A stretch of 64,000 bases of DNA from Mycolicibacterium tokaiense (GTDB taxonomy: Bacteria > Actinomycetota > Actinomycetes > Mycobacteriales > Mycobacteriaceae). A program made the position numbers and the translations under genes. Positions 1 to 8,887 of the stretch are shown piece after piece. The stretch is from the NCBI RefSeq assembly GCF_010725885.1, contig NZ_AP022600.1:3224001-3288000 (forward strand), read 5' to 3'. The stretch's first letter is position 1, and each line of letters opens with the position of its first letter. Under the pieces are notes generated by a model that did no database searches, had not been told where the DNA came from, and saw nothing but the letters and a program-made list of their open reading frames with translations.

Positions 1-144
1 CCCGGCGGCCCACGCAGGAGGACGAGGTTAGAACACGGCACTCGAGTGCCTTTCACGCCCCGGCCGCATCCTGCGCCGGGGCGTTCGTCGTTTCCGGCTC
101 CGGTGGCAGCACGTAAGCAGTCAAGACACACCGAGGAGGCATGC
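1..144 (+). promoter_or_regulatory. rplJ leader with two hairpins (candidate L10 leader)
   Basis: This is the non-coding stretch before rplJ. It holds a perfect 14-bp palindrome, GGCACTCGAGTGCC at 37-50, followed by TTT, and a second hairpin with arms CGCCCCGG (56-63) and CCGGGGCG (76-83). The rplJ ribosome-binding sequence GAGGAGG lies at 133-139. In many bacteria L10(L12)4 binds its own leader to repress translation, so the structure and position suggest an autoregulatory leader. I did not match it to a defined L10-leader consensus. Confidence 0.45.
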
Positions 145-738
145 ATGGCCAAGCCTGACAAGGCCACCGCCGTTGCAGAGATCACCGAGCAGTTCAAGGC
201 CTCGACTGCCACCGTCGTCACCGAGTACCGCGGTCTGACGGTGGCCAACCTGGCCAAGCTCCGGCGTTCGCTGGGCGAGGGGGCCACCTACTCGGTCGCG
301 AAGAACACGCTGGTCAAGCGTGCCGCGGCCGAAGCGGGAATCGAAGGCCTCGACGACCTGTTCGCCGGACCCACCGCCATCGCCTTCATCCAGGGCGAGC
401 CGGTGGACGCGGCCAAGGCTCTCAAGGCGTTCGCCAAGGAGAACAAGGCGCTGGTCATCAAGGGCGGCTACATGGACGGCGCCGCGCTGTCCGTGGAGCA
501 GGTCCAGGCCATCGCCGACCTCGAGTCGCGCGAGGTCCTGCTGGCCAAGCTGGCCGGCGCCATGAAGGCCAAGACCAGCCAGGCCGCAGCGCTGTTCCAG
601 GCGCCGCTGTCGCAGGTCGCGCGCCTGGCGCAGGCCCTGCAGGACAAGCGGGTCGAGACCGAAGGCGCCCCCGCGGCGCCTGCCGCCTCGGACGAGGCAC
701 CGGCAGCCGACGACGCGCCCGCCGAGACAACCGAATAA
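145..738 (+). CDS. rplJ: 50S ribosomal protein L10
   Basis: Encodes ribosomal protein L10 (197 aa), which forms the base of the ribosomal stalk and anchors L7/L12 dimers. The N-terminus beginning [13 protein letters not shown] and the '[18 protein letters not shown]' stretch are typical of actinobacterial L10; the C-terminus is an Ala/Pro-rich acidic tail. The start was set at ATG 145 because GAGGAGG sits 5 bases upstream; an in-frame ATG at 46 would translate through the leader hairpin and is rejected. It is followed 43 bp later by rplL, as in other mycobacteria, and the pair is probably one transcript. Confidence 0.96.
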   Translation: MAKPDKATAVAEITEQFKASTATVVTEYRGLTVANLAKLRRSLGEGATYSVAKNTLVKRAAAEAGIEGLDDLFAGPTAIAFIQGEPVDAAKALKAFAKENKALVIKGGYMDGAALSVEQVQAIADLESREVLLAKLAGAMKAKTSQAAALFQAPLSQVARLAQALQDKRVETEGAPAAPAASDEAPAADDAPAETTE

Positions 739-781
739 CCATCCCACCACCCGGTCAAGAAATCTAGAAAGGACCACCATC

Positions 782-1171
<390 letters not shown>

Positions 1172-1186
1172 TTCCACGCTTCACAC

Positions 1187-1224
1187 GAAACCGCCTGGGA
1201 TCCACGCGATCCCGGGCGGTTTTG
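1187..1224 (+). terminator. Rho-independent terminator after rplL
   Basis: The near-perfect stem AAACCGCCTGGGATC / GATCCCGGGCGGTTT (one G-T pair) has a 6-8 base loop, and its 3' arm ends in a run of four T residues. It starts 15 bp after the rplL stop and ends 23 bp before the lipase start. Confidence 0.85.
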
Positions 1225-1247
1225 TCGTATCTGGAAAGGTTGCCCGC

Positions 1248-2414
1248 ATGCGATGGATATCGGCGCTCGTGGTCCTTGCCGTTCTGCTCTGCCCGCCGGC
1301 AACGGCCGGTGCCGCTGCGCCGATGTGGTCCGGGCTCGACGCGACGTCCTTCGACGGCCCGATCCCGCCCGCGGGAAGCACCATTGCCTCCGTACCGCTG
1401 GACCCGGCGCTGTCGGTGGCCGGAGCCGGGGCGGCCTATCGGGTGCTCTACTCGACGGTGAACCAGCATGACGCGCCGGCAGTCAGCACCGGTGCGGTGT
1501 TCCTGCCGCCGGGCCCCGCGCCCGAGGGCGGCTTCCCGGTGATCGCGTGGGCGCACGGCACCGTCGGCCTCGGCGACGACTGCACGCCGTCGGCGCAACC
1601 CCGCTCCGAACGGGACAACGAGTACCTCTCGCACTGGCTGGAGCAGGGCTACGCGGTGGTCGCCAGCGACTACGTGGGTCTCGGCACTCCCGGTCTGATG
1701 AGCTACCTCAACAGCGTGGCCACCGCCCACGGGATCGTCGATTCGGTGATTGCTGCCCACGACATGGGGCTGCCGCTGTCGACGAAGTGGGCCATCGTCG
1801 GGCAGTCCCAAGGCGGCGCCGCCGCGGTCAGCAGTGCCCGTTGGGCGTCGGAGTTCAGTGCCGACACCGGCCTGGACTACCGCGGTGTGGTGGCCACCGG
1901 CACCCCGGCCAACATCGACCGGTTGGTGGTGCAGGCCGGCCCGGACATGCAGCTGCCCGACCTGGCGCCGATCGCGAACGCCTACACGGCCTACATCGTC
2001 GCCGCGCTGCGCGAGGCGCGCCCCGACCTGGACCTGGACCGGGTGCTGAGCCCCGCCGGGCTGGCGGCCGCGCAGCGCGCCGAGACGGTTTGCGCGCGCC
2101 CGCTGGCCGACGAGCTGGCGCATCTGACGCCCGGCGCGTTCTTCACCGCTCCCGTGACATCGCTACCCGGATTCGACGCCGCCGCCCGCGAATTCATGGG
2201 CACCCCCACCTCCGGCTTCGACCGGCCCCTCTTCCTCGGGGTGGGCCTGCTGGACCGCGACGTGCCGCCGAGCTCGACGCTGACGTTCTACGACCAGCTG
2301 GTGGCCAACCACCAGGACGTGGTGCTGCACACCTATCCCGACGAAGATCACGGCGGCGCAGTGCTTGCCTCGCTGCCGGATTCGACACCGTTCCTCGCGG
2401 AGATGTTCCGGTAG
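1248..2414 (+). CDS. secreted lipase family alpha/beta hydrolase
   Basis: A 388-aa protein with an N-terminal signal peptide (hydrophobic residues 4-23, Ala-rich cleavage zone) and an alpha/beta-hydrolase fold. The nucleophile elbow GQSQGG places the catalytic serine at residue 187; HGTVGLGDDC near residue 103 is the oxyanion region and the C-terminal DEDHGG supplies the likely histidine. This pattern matches the secretory lipase (LIP) family, which hydrolyses extracellular acyl esters or triglycerides. ATG 1248 is chosen because GGAAAGG lies 8 bases upstream and the signal peptide begins there. It sits behind the rplL terminator, and its stop touches the stop of the convergent gene at 2415 with no spacer. 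The substrate is not predictable. Confidence 0.85.
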   Translation: MRWISALVVLAVLLCPPATAGAAAPMWSGLDATSFDGPIPPAGSTIASVPLDPALSVAGAGAAYRVLYSTVNQHDAPAVSTGAVFLPPGPAPEGGFPVIAWAHGTVGLGDDCTPSAQPRSERDNEYLSHWLEQGYAVVASDYVGLGTPGLMSYLNSVATAHGIVDSVIAAHDMGLPLSTKWAIVGQSQGGAAAVSSARWASEFSADTGLDYRGVVATGTPANIDRLVVQAGPDMQLPDLAPIANAYTAYIVAALREARPDLDLDRVLSPAGLAAAQRAETVCARPLADELAHLTPGAFFTAPVTSLPGFDAAAREFMGTPTSGFDRPLFLGVGLLDRDVPPSSTLTFYDQLVANHQDVVLHTYPDEDHGGAVLASLPDSTPFLAEMFR

Positions 2415-2948
2415 TTACTGATTCAGCTGTTGCCTGATGGCCTGGTCCTGTTGCTGCCCGTACTGAACCACCAGATCCATCGGAACGGGATCATCGACTG
2501 CGCCCAGGAATTGAACCTCGGTGGCGGTGCCGCCGCGGGTGAACAGCAGCACGCTCACCGACTGTGTACCGTCCGGCGACATTCCGGAGGAGACGGTGCC
2601 GTTCTCGCCCACCTCCACCGGTTCGGTGGTCGGCGCGGCCACCAGGGCCGGCAGGTCGGCCTGCATGCTCTGCATCGCGCCGGATGCGGCCATCGGATCG
2701 GTCGAGACGATCACGGTGTCGATGATCCGTCTCGAGTCGTCGCGGTGCGCGAAAGTGCGCTCCACACCGGGCTGCCCGCCGGGGTTCAGCACCGGAGGTG
2801 CAGCGACGTACGCCGTGGAATCGGAGATGATGTTCGGATCCACCGCCAGTCCGGCGTAGTCGGGTGGCTGCGCGGCGGCCGACCCGGCTGCTGCGATCAG
2901 CGCCGCCGCGACCGTCGCGGTGACCGCGGCCGCCCTAGCCGTCAGCAT
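2415..2948 (-). CDS. hypothetical secreted protein
   Basis: A 177-aa protein of unknown function. A clear signal peptide (Ala/Val-rich residues 5-25 ending SAAAQ) implies export. The mature part contains no Cys, so it is probably a soluble or surface-associated protein. I do not recognise a named domain; the size and layout recall small mycobacterial LpqN-like secreted proteins, but this is only an impression. It is the last gene of a three-gene reverse-strand operon. Its ATG overlaps the stop of the preceding gene in the sequence ATGCTGA, which suggests translational coupling. Confidence 0.75.
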   Translation of the reverse strand: MLTARAAAVTATVAAALIAAAGSAAAQPPDYAGLAVDPNIISDSTAYVAAPPVLNPGGQPGVERTFAHRDDSRRIIDTVIVSTDPMAASGAMQSMQADLPALVAAPTTEPVEVGENGTVSSGMSPDGTQSVSVLLFTRGGTATEVQFLGAVDDPVPMDLVVQYGQQQDQAIRQQLNQ

Positions 2949-3199
2949 GGGTAGCAGCCGTAGCCGTACCAGCCGTCACGCCAGTGCCATCCGCCGCCGC
3001 AGCCGCGGACGCCGGTGGTGCCGCTGCAGTCCAGCGGCTGGATCGACTCCGGACCTGTGACCGGCGCGGGTGCGGGCACACTGCCGACGTTCGGGTTGAC
3101 CTGCGCTGCCTGCGCGGTGGGTGCGAAGCTCAGGAGCCCCGCGGCCACCACGCCTGCGACCGCCATACGGCGCAGCGTGCCTGGCTGGTGAAGGTGCAT
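2942..3199 (-). CDS. small secreted Cys/Gly/aromatic-rich protein
   Basis: Encodes about 85 aa from the ATG at 3199: a signal peptide (RRMAVAGVVAAGLLSFAPTAQA), a short Pro/Val linker, and a C-terminal 28-residue patch rich in Cys, Gly, Trp and Tyr with four cysteines (CSGTTGVRGC and YGYGCYPC). The ATG at 3199 has AGGAAAG about 11 bases upstream; an alternative ATG at 3232 would overlap the upstream stop as ATGA. I recognise no family. It lies between two genes for exported proteins, and overlaps the next one by 7 bases. The cysteines could form disulfides or bind metal outside the cell. Confidence 0.7.
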   Translation of the reverse strand: MHLHQPGTLRRMAVAGVVAAGLLSFAPTAQAAQVNPNVGSVPAPAPVTGPESIQPLDCSGTTGVRGCGGGWHWRDGWYGYGCYPC

Positions 3200-3228
3200 C
3201 GATGTTCTCACTTTCCTCGACAGATGGG

Positions 3229-4740
3229 TCATGCGGCGGCAGAGTCTGCCGACGTTTCGGTGTCCGAAGCAGGTTCGGTGTCCGGCTCCGTTGTTGCCGG
3301 TGTTTCGGGGGCCTCGTCTTCAGCCGGCTCGACCTCTTCGGCGGGCTCAGCGTCGTCGACGGTTTCGGTGCCTGTCTCATCGGACTCGTCGGTGGCCTCC
3401 GGAGCATCCGTCGGATCTTCGGTGTCCGTGGACTCCTCGTCGGCGGCAGGTGTCTCGTCCTGGACAACGTCGTCCTCAATAACGTCGTCCTCAACAACGT
3501 CGTCCTCAACAACGTCGTCCTGGATGACGTCCGCCTCGACGAGCGCCGGATCCGGCGCGTCCTCGCCAGTATCGGAAAGGGTGTCGACGGCAACCGTTTT
3601 CGTGGTCTGCTCCGGGACATCAGGTCCATGTACGGCGTCGTGGATGCCTTGTTCCACAGCCTGAACGAGGTCGTCGAGCACCGCCAGCGGGTTGGTGCGC
3701 AGACTGAACGGCAGGATCGACAGCGGTGCGTAGACGCCGGGGTCCTCGGTGCGGTCATAGCCGAGGTCGATCAGCACCCGCAGCACCGGCGAGATGAGAT
3801 CGACGAACGGCCGGACCAGGGCGGTGGTGTTGGTTCTAGACGCCAGCTCCAGCAGCGGCATGACGATCGGCAGGGTCGGGCTGGGCACCACGATGTAGGT
3901 GTTGCCGTACTCGTCCTGCCTGCCGTTGGCGGGGTCATACACCGCGTCCAGGTACTCCTGCACCGAGGGGTAGTAGCCCGGAGTCTGGCAATTCGGCACC
4001 TGACAGGGGAGCGACGGACTGTATTTGTCGGGGGACAGCGTAGAACCGTGCAGATACATGAAGCCCGCGATGGCGTTCAGCACGGCCAGCGGGTTGCCCC
4101 AGTACTTCGGTGCATCTCCCACGCCGTCGTATTCCATGATGATCGAGGTGAACGTGATGCCGGTGTCGGTGGGAGTCGGCAGCCCGGTGGTGACGTCGAG
4201 AAACGGGATCTGACCGAGGAAGCCCAGCCGCGACCACAATCCGCCTGCGGGGTTGTCGATGTTCCCGCTGAGGACCACCTGTAGCCGAGCCTTGTCGTCG
4301 TCGCTCAGCGTCGAGGCCAGCGCGGCAAGGGTATTCGAGATCACCGCGGAGCCCTGCGAATGGCCGTAGAGGACCACCTCGTCGTCGGTGCCGGCCAGCG
4401 CCGCACCCATCGCCAGCGCCAACTCCGTCATGCCGCCCTGGACCGAGACATCCCACTTCTGGCAGTCCACAGCACACCAGCGGGGCAGGAAGGACAATGG
4501 CCAGAAGGAAGCCGGGTAGCTGATACCCACCACGTCACAGGTGCCGGCGCCCTCGCACGCGGTACCACCGAGGTAGTAGTTCTGGGCGTTGACCATCGAG
4601 TCCGGCAGCGGTACCGGCATGCCGGTGGGAGGGACGAACACCACCGTTGCGGCGTCGGCGCCCACCGGCAGGGCGACCGGCGTCGCGGCAACCACCGCCG
4701 CCGCGACCACACCGGCCACTACTCTCAGAGTTTCCCGCAC
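3229..4740 (-). CDS. PE-PPE-domain serine hydrolase with acidic repeat tail
   Basis: About 503 aa from the GTG at 4740: signal peptide, then a PE-PPE C-terminal-type alpha/beta hydrolase domain (PF08237-like) with the nucleophile motif GHSQG (Ser128 in this numbering), then a long tail of about 110 residues made almost wholly of Asp, Glu, Val, Thr and Pro. No PE or PPE N-terminal domain is present, so export is by the signal peptide. The GTG is chosen because it follows GGGGGTGAC and opens directly into the signal peptide; ATG 4818 is a longer alternative. Related domains act as esterases on short-chain esters. It is the first gene of a three-gene operon and is divergent from a LuxR-type regulator. 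Confidence 0.82.
   Translation of the reverse strand: MRETLRVVAGVVAAAVVAATPVALPVGADAATVVFVPPTGMPVPLPDSMVNAQNYYLGGTACEGAGTCDVVGISYPASFWPLSFLPRWCAVDCQKWDVSVQGGMTELALAMGAALAGTDDEVVLYGHSQGSAVISNTLAALASTLSDDDKARLQVVLSGNIDNPAGGLWSRLGFLGQIPFLDVTTGLPTPTDTGITFTSIIMEYDGVGDAPKYWGNPLAVLNAIAGFMYLHGSTLSPDKYSPSLPCQVPNCQTPGYYPSVQEYLDAVYDPANGRQDEYGNTYIVVPSPTLPIVMPLLELASRTNTTALVRPFVDLISPVLRVLIDLGYDRTEDPGVYAPLSILPFSLRTNPLAVLDDLVQAVEQGIHDAVHGPDVPEQTTKTVAVDTLSDTGEDAPDPALVEADVIQDDVVEDDVVEDDVIEDDVVQDETPAADEESTDTEDPTDAPEATDESDETGTETVDDAEPAEEVEPAEDEAPETPATTEPDTEPASDTETSADSAAA
3466..3540 (-). repeat. 15-bp tandem repeat coding Asp/Glu/Val pentapeptides
   Basis: Five head-to-tail 15-bp units with consensus AACGTCGTCCTCAAC (+ strand) occupy 3466-3540. 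The units at 3481 and 3496 are identical, and the last unit is the most diverged. Read on the coding strand they give pentapeptides of the DDVVE/DDVIE type in the tail of the PE-PPE hydrolase. Such a repeat can change copy number by slippage without breaking the frame. Confidence 0.85.
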
Positions 4741-4908
4741 GTCACCCCCAGCAAATCCGGTCACAGAATCGGCGGAATACCCCGAGATGGGAAACTCGTG
4801 CTGCGTACCGCCCGTCAAGCACGGTACAAATAATTGTCGGGTGTGTAACTAACCCATATGGGTGAAGTCCGCCCGCAAAACATGCAGGCATCTGCGACGG
4901 GGGGCGCC

Positions 4909-6036
4909 ATGAGCGCAGGCGGTGAACTCGACCTTCTGGACGCGCTCTACAGCGCCGCGGCCGACCCCGACCGGTGGCCGGCCATCATCACGCTGCTGTC
5001 GGATCACGTGGGGGCACACGGCGGGATGCTGGTCCGCAACGCCACGGAGGCATCCGCAAGCAGTTGTGTGGTGGGCCGCCTCTGTCCGGAGATCTCGGCC
5101 CTGTACCTCGAGCGGTACACCGACAACCCGTGGACCCGGGCCGCCGAGGTGGTGCCCATCGGGGAGGTCGCGGTCCTGAGCGACTTGTATGACCTCCGCG
5201 AAGGTCGCCACCTGCCCTGGTACACCGATGTGCTGGTGGCCTCCAACATCCAGGAAATGGCCTACCTCAGCCTGCCGGGCTTCACCGGGCCCACGAGTGT
5301 GGGCGGGTTGGCGTTCTGTTTCGCCGACACCACGCACAGCGCGGAGGCTGCACACCGCCTCCGCGACTTGAGAACGCATCTGCAACGGGCGGTATGGCTG
5401 TCCCAACAGGTGGACCGGTCGCGCATGCTGGATCTGCGGCTCGACGAGATGCTGCACCGGTCCCCGGGGCCGGTGCTGTTGTTGTCGACCACGTGCCGGG
5501 TGGTCGGCATGAACAGAGCCGCCGAGGCGCTGCTGCGGGAACAGTCGGATCTCGGCGTCGACCGCAACGGGCACCTGCACGCCGACGCGCCCGCCGACGA
5601 TGATGCGCTGCGCGCTGCGGCGCGGCGCGCGGTCAACCCGGGGGTAGACCCCTGCAGCGGTCCGCTGGCGGTGACGATCAACCGCCCGCCCCGAGCACCG
5701 TTGCGGGTGCTGCTCACGCCGCTGCCGCAGAACCACATGCTGCCCGCGCTGGACCCGGACGCGCAGGCCGTGGCGCTGGTGACCGTGGTGGATCCGGAGA
5801 CGGTGCAACGCGCCAAGGCCGCCGCCCTGTCGGAGCTCTACGGGCTCACCACCGCCGAGGCGCGGGTGGCCGTGGTACTCGCAACCGGCGTCGGCAGGGT
5901 GAAAGTAGCGGAGCAGCTTCATGTTTCGCTGGAGACCGTGAAGAAACACACCGCTGCGTGCTTTCGCAAGGTGGGCGTGACCACCCAGGCGGGCCTTGCC
6001 TACGTGGTTGCCAGTGTGCCCAGCGGGCTGCCGTGA
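4909..6036 (+). CDS. LuxR-family transcriptional regulator
   Basis: About 375 aa. The C-terminal 65 residues form a LuxR/GerE helix-turn-helix (YGLTTAEARVAVVLATG, then VAEQLHVSLETVKKHTAACF). The N-terminal 290 residues are a PAS/GAF-like sensing region of unknown ligand, with no receiver Asp motif seen, so it is probably a one-component regulator. The ATG at 4909 is preceded at 5 bases by GGGGGG; in-frame ATGs at 4858 and 4882 lack a ribosome-binding site, though 4858 could be leaderless. The gene is divergent from the PE-PPE hydrolase operon, which is the obvious candidate target. Confidence 0.85.
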   Translation: MSAGGELDLLDALYSAAADPDRWPAIITLLSDHVGAHGGMLVRNATEASASSCVVGRLCPEISALYLERYTDNPWTRAAEVVPIGEVAVLSDLYDLREGRHLPWYTDVLVASNIQEMAYLSLPGFTGPTSVGGLAFCFADTTHSAEAAHRLRDLRTHLQRAVWLSQQVDRSRMLDLRLDEMLHRSPGPVLLLSTTCRVVGMNRAAEALLREQSDLGVDRNGHLHADAPADDDALRAAARRAVNPGVDPCSGPLAVTINRPPRAPLRVLLTPLPQNHMLPALDPDAQAVALVTVVDPETVQRAKAAALSELYGLTTAEARVAVVLATGVGRVKVAEQLHVSLETVKKHTAACFRKVGVTTQAGLAYVVASVPSGLP

Positions 6037-6092
6037 CGCGGTGGGTTGGCGGCGCTTTGCCGCGGACGTCAATAAGGGAGTGACAACAACGG

Positions 6093-6121
6093 CAGTCCTT
6101 TGCGGAGGCGTGCGCTACAGT
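6093..6121 (+). promoter_or_regulatory. putative mkl promoter
   Basis: TACAGT at 6116-6121 fits the mycobacterial -10 pattern TANNNT. The -35 region 17 bp upstream (CAGTCC, 6093-6098) is poor. Transcription would start near 6128, leaving a leader of about 32 nt with GGAGGGA at 6147-6153 before the GTG at 6160. Confidence 0.35.
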
Positions 6122-6159
6122 GACTCAAACCACAGGCCGGTGAGTTGGAGGGATGTCGC

Positions 6160-7239
6160 GTGGGTATTGGTATCCAGGTCGAGGGGCTGACCAAGTCCTT
6201 CGGATCCCAGCGAATCTGGGAAGACGTCACCTTTGATTTGCCGCCGGGCGAGGTCAGCGTGCTGCTGGGCCCCTCCGGCACCGGTAAGTCGGTGTTCCTG
6301 AAGTCGCTGATCGGGCTGCTGCGCCCGGAGCGCGGCAAGATCATCGTCGACGGCACCAACATCATCGACTGCTCCGCCAAGGAGCTCTACGAGATCCGCA
6401 CCCTGTTCGGCGTCATGTTCCAGGACGGCGCCCTGTTCGGGTCGATGAACATCTTCGACAACACCGCGTTCCCGCTGCGCGAGCACACCAAGAAGAAGGA
6501 AAGCGAAATCCGTCAGATCGTGATGGAGAAGCTGGAACTGGTGGGCCTCGGCGGCGACGAGGGCAAGTTCCCCGGCGAGATCTCCGGCGGTATGCGCAAG
6601 CGCGCCGGCCTGGCCCGCTCGCTGGTGCTGGACCCGAAGATCATCCTCTGCGACGAGCCCGACTCCGGTCTGGACCCGGTGCGTACCGCCTACCTGTCTC
6701 AGCTGCTGATCGACATCAACGCCCAGATCGACTGCACCATCCTGATCGTCACGCACAACATCAACATCGCCCGCACCGTGCCGGACAACATCGGCATGCT
6801 GTTCCGCAAGCACCTGGTGATGTTCGGTCCGCGCGAGGTGCTGCTGACCTCGGATGAGCCCGTGGTCAGGCAGTTCCTCAACGGCCGCCGCATCGGCCCC
6901 ATCGGCATGTCCGAGGAGAAGGACGAGTCGACGATGGCCGAGGAGCAGGCCCTGGTCGACGCCGGTCACCATGACGGCGGGGTCGAAGAGATTGTCGGGG
7001 TGCCCCCGCAGGTCATGGCGACGCCCGGTATGCCGGAACGCCAGGCTGTCGGCCGCCGGCAGGCCCGGGTGCGCGAGATCCTGCACACCCTGCCGCCGGC
7101 TGCCCAGGAGGCCATCCGCGAAGACCTCGACGGCACCCAGAATGCGTCGGCGCACCAGTCGAGTGAAGCCACCACCCGCCAGCAGGCCTACGACGACGAT
7201 GCCCCGACGGGAGCCATCCCCGCGCAGGGTCAGGCCTGA
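6160..7239 (+). CDS. mkl: Mce-associated ABC transporter ATPase Mkl (MceG)
   Basis: A 359-aa ATPase, the length I recall for M. tuberculosis Rv0655. Walker A is GPSGTGKS at residues 37-44, the signature is SGGMRKRAG, Walker B ends ILCDEPDSGLDP, and the switch histidine is in THN. Mkl/MceG is the shared ATPase that powers Mce lipid importers (cholesterol via Mce4, fatty acids via Mce1) at the inner membrane. The C-terminal 100 residues, past the NBD, are polar and typical of the mycobacterial protein. GTG 6160 is preferred over TTG 6145 because GGAGGGA lies 6 bases before it. The gene converges on hmp with a 4-bp gap. Confidence 0.93.
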   Translation: MGIGIQVEGLTKSFGSQRIWEDVTFDLPPGEVSVLLGPSGTGKSVFLKSLIGLLRPERGKIIVDGTNIIDCSAKELYEIRTLFGVMFQDGALFGSMNIFDNTAFPLREHTKKKESEIRQIVMEKLELVGLGGDEGKFPGEISGGMRKRAGLARSLVLDPKIILCDEPDSGLDPVRTAYLSQLLIDINAQIDCTILIVTHNINIARTVPDNIGMLFRKHLVMFGPREVLLTSDEPVVRQFLNGRRIGPIGMSEEKDESTMAEEQALVDAGHHDGGVEEIVGVPPQVMATPGMPERQAVGRRQARVREILHTLPPAAQEAIREDLDGTQNASAHQSSEATTRQQAYDDDAPTGAIPAQGQA

Positions 7240-7243
7240 CGGC

Positions 7244-8425
7244 TCAGCCGAGCAACCAGTCGTTCGGCGAGAACAGCTCGCAGTGCACCTGCGCTGCGGC
7301 CACGCCGAGGCGGGTCACCTGGTCACGCACCGCGCGGACGAACCCGTCGCTGCCGCACAGGTAGATGTGTGTGTCCGGGCTCAGCGACACCTCGTCGAGG
7401 CTCATCAGACCGGCGTGGACGCCCGGTCGGTCTGACTGGCTGTCCTGGTACCACAGCTCCAGGGTGGCGGCGGGCAGTCGATCGACCAGTTCACGCTGGC
7501 GTTCCCGCAGCGGATGCGTGACGTCGCTGCGGTCGGCGTGCAGCACGTGTACCCGGGACTGCGTGCCGGCGGCAGCCAAGTGCTCCAGCAGGCTGATCAT
7601 CGGTGTGACACCGATGCCGGCCGACACCAGTGCCACCGGCGCATCCGGCGGGGGCAGCGGAAGATCCCCGAACGGGACGGTCACATCGAGCAGGTCGCCG
7701 ACGTGAACGTGGGCGGCGATCCAGTCCGACACCTCGCCGGACGGTTTGACCGCGAAGGTCAGGTTGCCCTGCGGCGCATTGACAAGGCTGTACTGACGCA
7801 ACTGGCGGGCGCCGTCGGGCAGGGTCACGCCCACTGAAACATACTGTCCCGGTTGGGTTTCCCCGCGTCCGGCGACGGTGATCAGCACGGCCCCCGAGGG
7901 GTCGTCGGTCCGGGCCAGCACCCGCGCCCGCCGGTACACATCGCCGGTGTCGACGCCCGCGTCGGCGTAGAGGTCACGCTCGAGTGCGATGAGGGTGTCG
8001 GCAATGATCCAGTACACCTGGTCCCAGGCAGCGGCCACGTCGGCGGTCACGGTGTCCGATCCGAGCACCTCGACGATTGCCGCGAAGAGGTGCTCCTGCA
8101 CGATCGGATATTGATCGGCGGTGACGCCCAGCGACGCATGCCGGTGGCCGATCCGGGACAGGAGGTCAGCGGGGTGGGGCAGGTCGGGGTCGGCGAGATG
8201 CGCGGCAAAGGTGGCAATCGAGGCGGCCAGCGCCCGCTGCTGGGCACCCTGGGCCTGATTGCCCCGGTTGAACAGGTTGCGCAGCAGCTCCGGGTGGGCG
8301 TCGAAGAGACGCTGGTAGAAGCAGGTGGTGATGCGGTCGATGTGCGCACCTACCAAAGGCAGTGTGGCCGAGATGATCTCAGCGTTCTCTCGGGTGAGCT
8401 CCACCTGTGTGGCGGGTGCGGTCAT
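7244..8425 (-). CDS. hmp: flavohemoglobin (nitric oxide dioxygenase)
   Basis: A 393-aa protein that would oxidise NO to nitrate using O2 and NAD(P)H in the cytoplasm. The globin domain covers residues 1-150, with B10 Tyr37 (FYQRLF), the proximal haem ligand His96 (RHASLG) and DQYPIV. It is followed by a ferredoxin-reductase module with the FAD motif RQYSLV and the NAD-binding motif AGIGVTPMISLLEHL. The start ATG overlaps the stop of the NsrR-like regulator as ATGA, and GGAGAGG precedes it, so the two form one operon. The C-terminal ELFSPNDW segment replaces the usual ECFGP of E. coli Hmp. Confidence 0.93.
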   Translation of the reverse strand: MTAPATQVELTRENAEIISATLPLVGAHIDRITTCFYQRLFDAHPELLRNLFNRGNQAQGAQQRALAASIATFAAHLADPDLPHPADLLSRIGHRHASLGVTADQYPIVQEHLFAAIVEVLGSDTVTADVAAAWDQVYWIIADTLIALERDLYADAGVDTGDVYRRARVLARTDDPSGAVLITVAGRGETQPGQYVSVGVTLPDGARQLRQYSLVNAPQGNLTFAVKPSGEVSDWIAAHVHVGDLLDVTVPFGDLPLPPPDAPVALVSAGIGVTPMISLLEHLAAAGTQSRVHVLHADRSDVTHPLRERQRELVDRLPAATLELWYQDSQSDRPGVHAGLMSLDEVSLSPDTHIYLCGSDGFVRAVRDQVTRLGVAAAQVHCELFSPNDWLLG

Positions 8426-8871
8426 CGGTCGGTCCTCTCCAACGGGGTGAGTGAGATCAGCTGGAGCGCCGGGCTGCGCGCCAGGTCTGCGACGGTGTAG
8501 CGGTCGAGTTCGGCGTAGAACGCGGCCTTGGCGTCGGCCAGGGCGCGGCGCAGTCGACAGCCCGCGATCAGCGGACACGGTGACTGGCCGCCGCACTCGA
8601 TGACCTCACGGTCACCCTCGAGCTCGCGCACCAGCCATCCGATCGACACCTCTTTGCCGGTGTCGGTCAGCGACAGGCCACCGATGCGCCCGCGGCGGGC
8701 CTGGACCAGTCCGAGTTCCACCAGCCGGGAGATGGCCTTGGCGATGTGGTTCTCCGAGGCCCCTGCGCTCGCGGCGATCTGACGGGTGGTCACCCGCTGA
8801 TCGTCGGCGTCTCCAGCTGCCAGCAGCATCATCGCCCGCAAGCCCAGGTCGGTGAAGCGGGTCAGCTGCAT
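8422..8871 (-). CDS. nsrR: Rrf2-family iron-sulfur regulator, NsrR-like
   Basis: A 149-aa Rrf2-type winged-helix protein. Three cysteines at residues 93, 99 and 105 (CGGQSPCPLIAGC) exactly match the spacing and numbering I recall for the [4Fe-4S] ligands of Streptomyces coelicolor NsrR. NsrR loses its cluster on reaction with NO and releases its target promoters. The downstream, translationally coupled gene is the NO-detoxifying flavohemoglobin, which is the classical target. ATG 8871 is chosen because it starts the conserved MQLTRFTDLGLR; the longer in-frame start at 8928 would run through the promoter region. Confidence 0.9.
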   Translation of the reverse strand: MQLTRFTDLGLRAMMLLAAGDADDQRVTTRQIAASAGASENHIAKAISRLVELGLVQARRGRIGGLSLTDTGKEVSIGWLVRELEGDREVIECGGQSPCPLIAGCRLRRALADAKAAFYAELDRYTVADLARSPALQLISLTPLERTDR

Positions 8872-8887
8872 GGTGCTGACGCTACTA

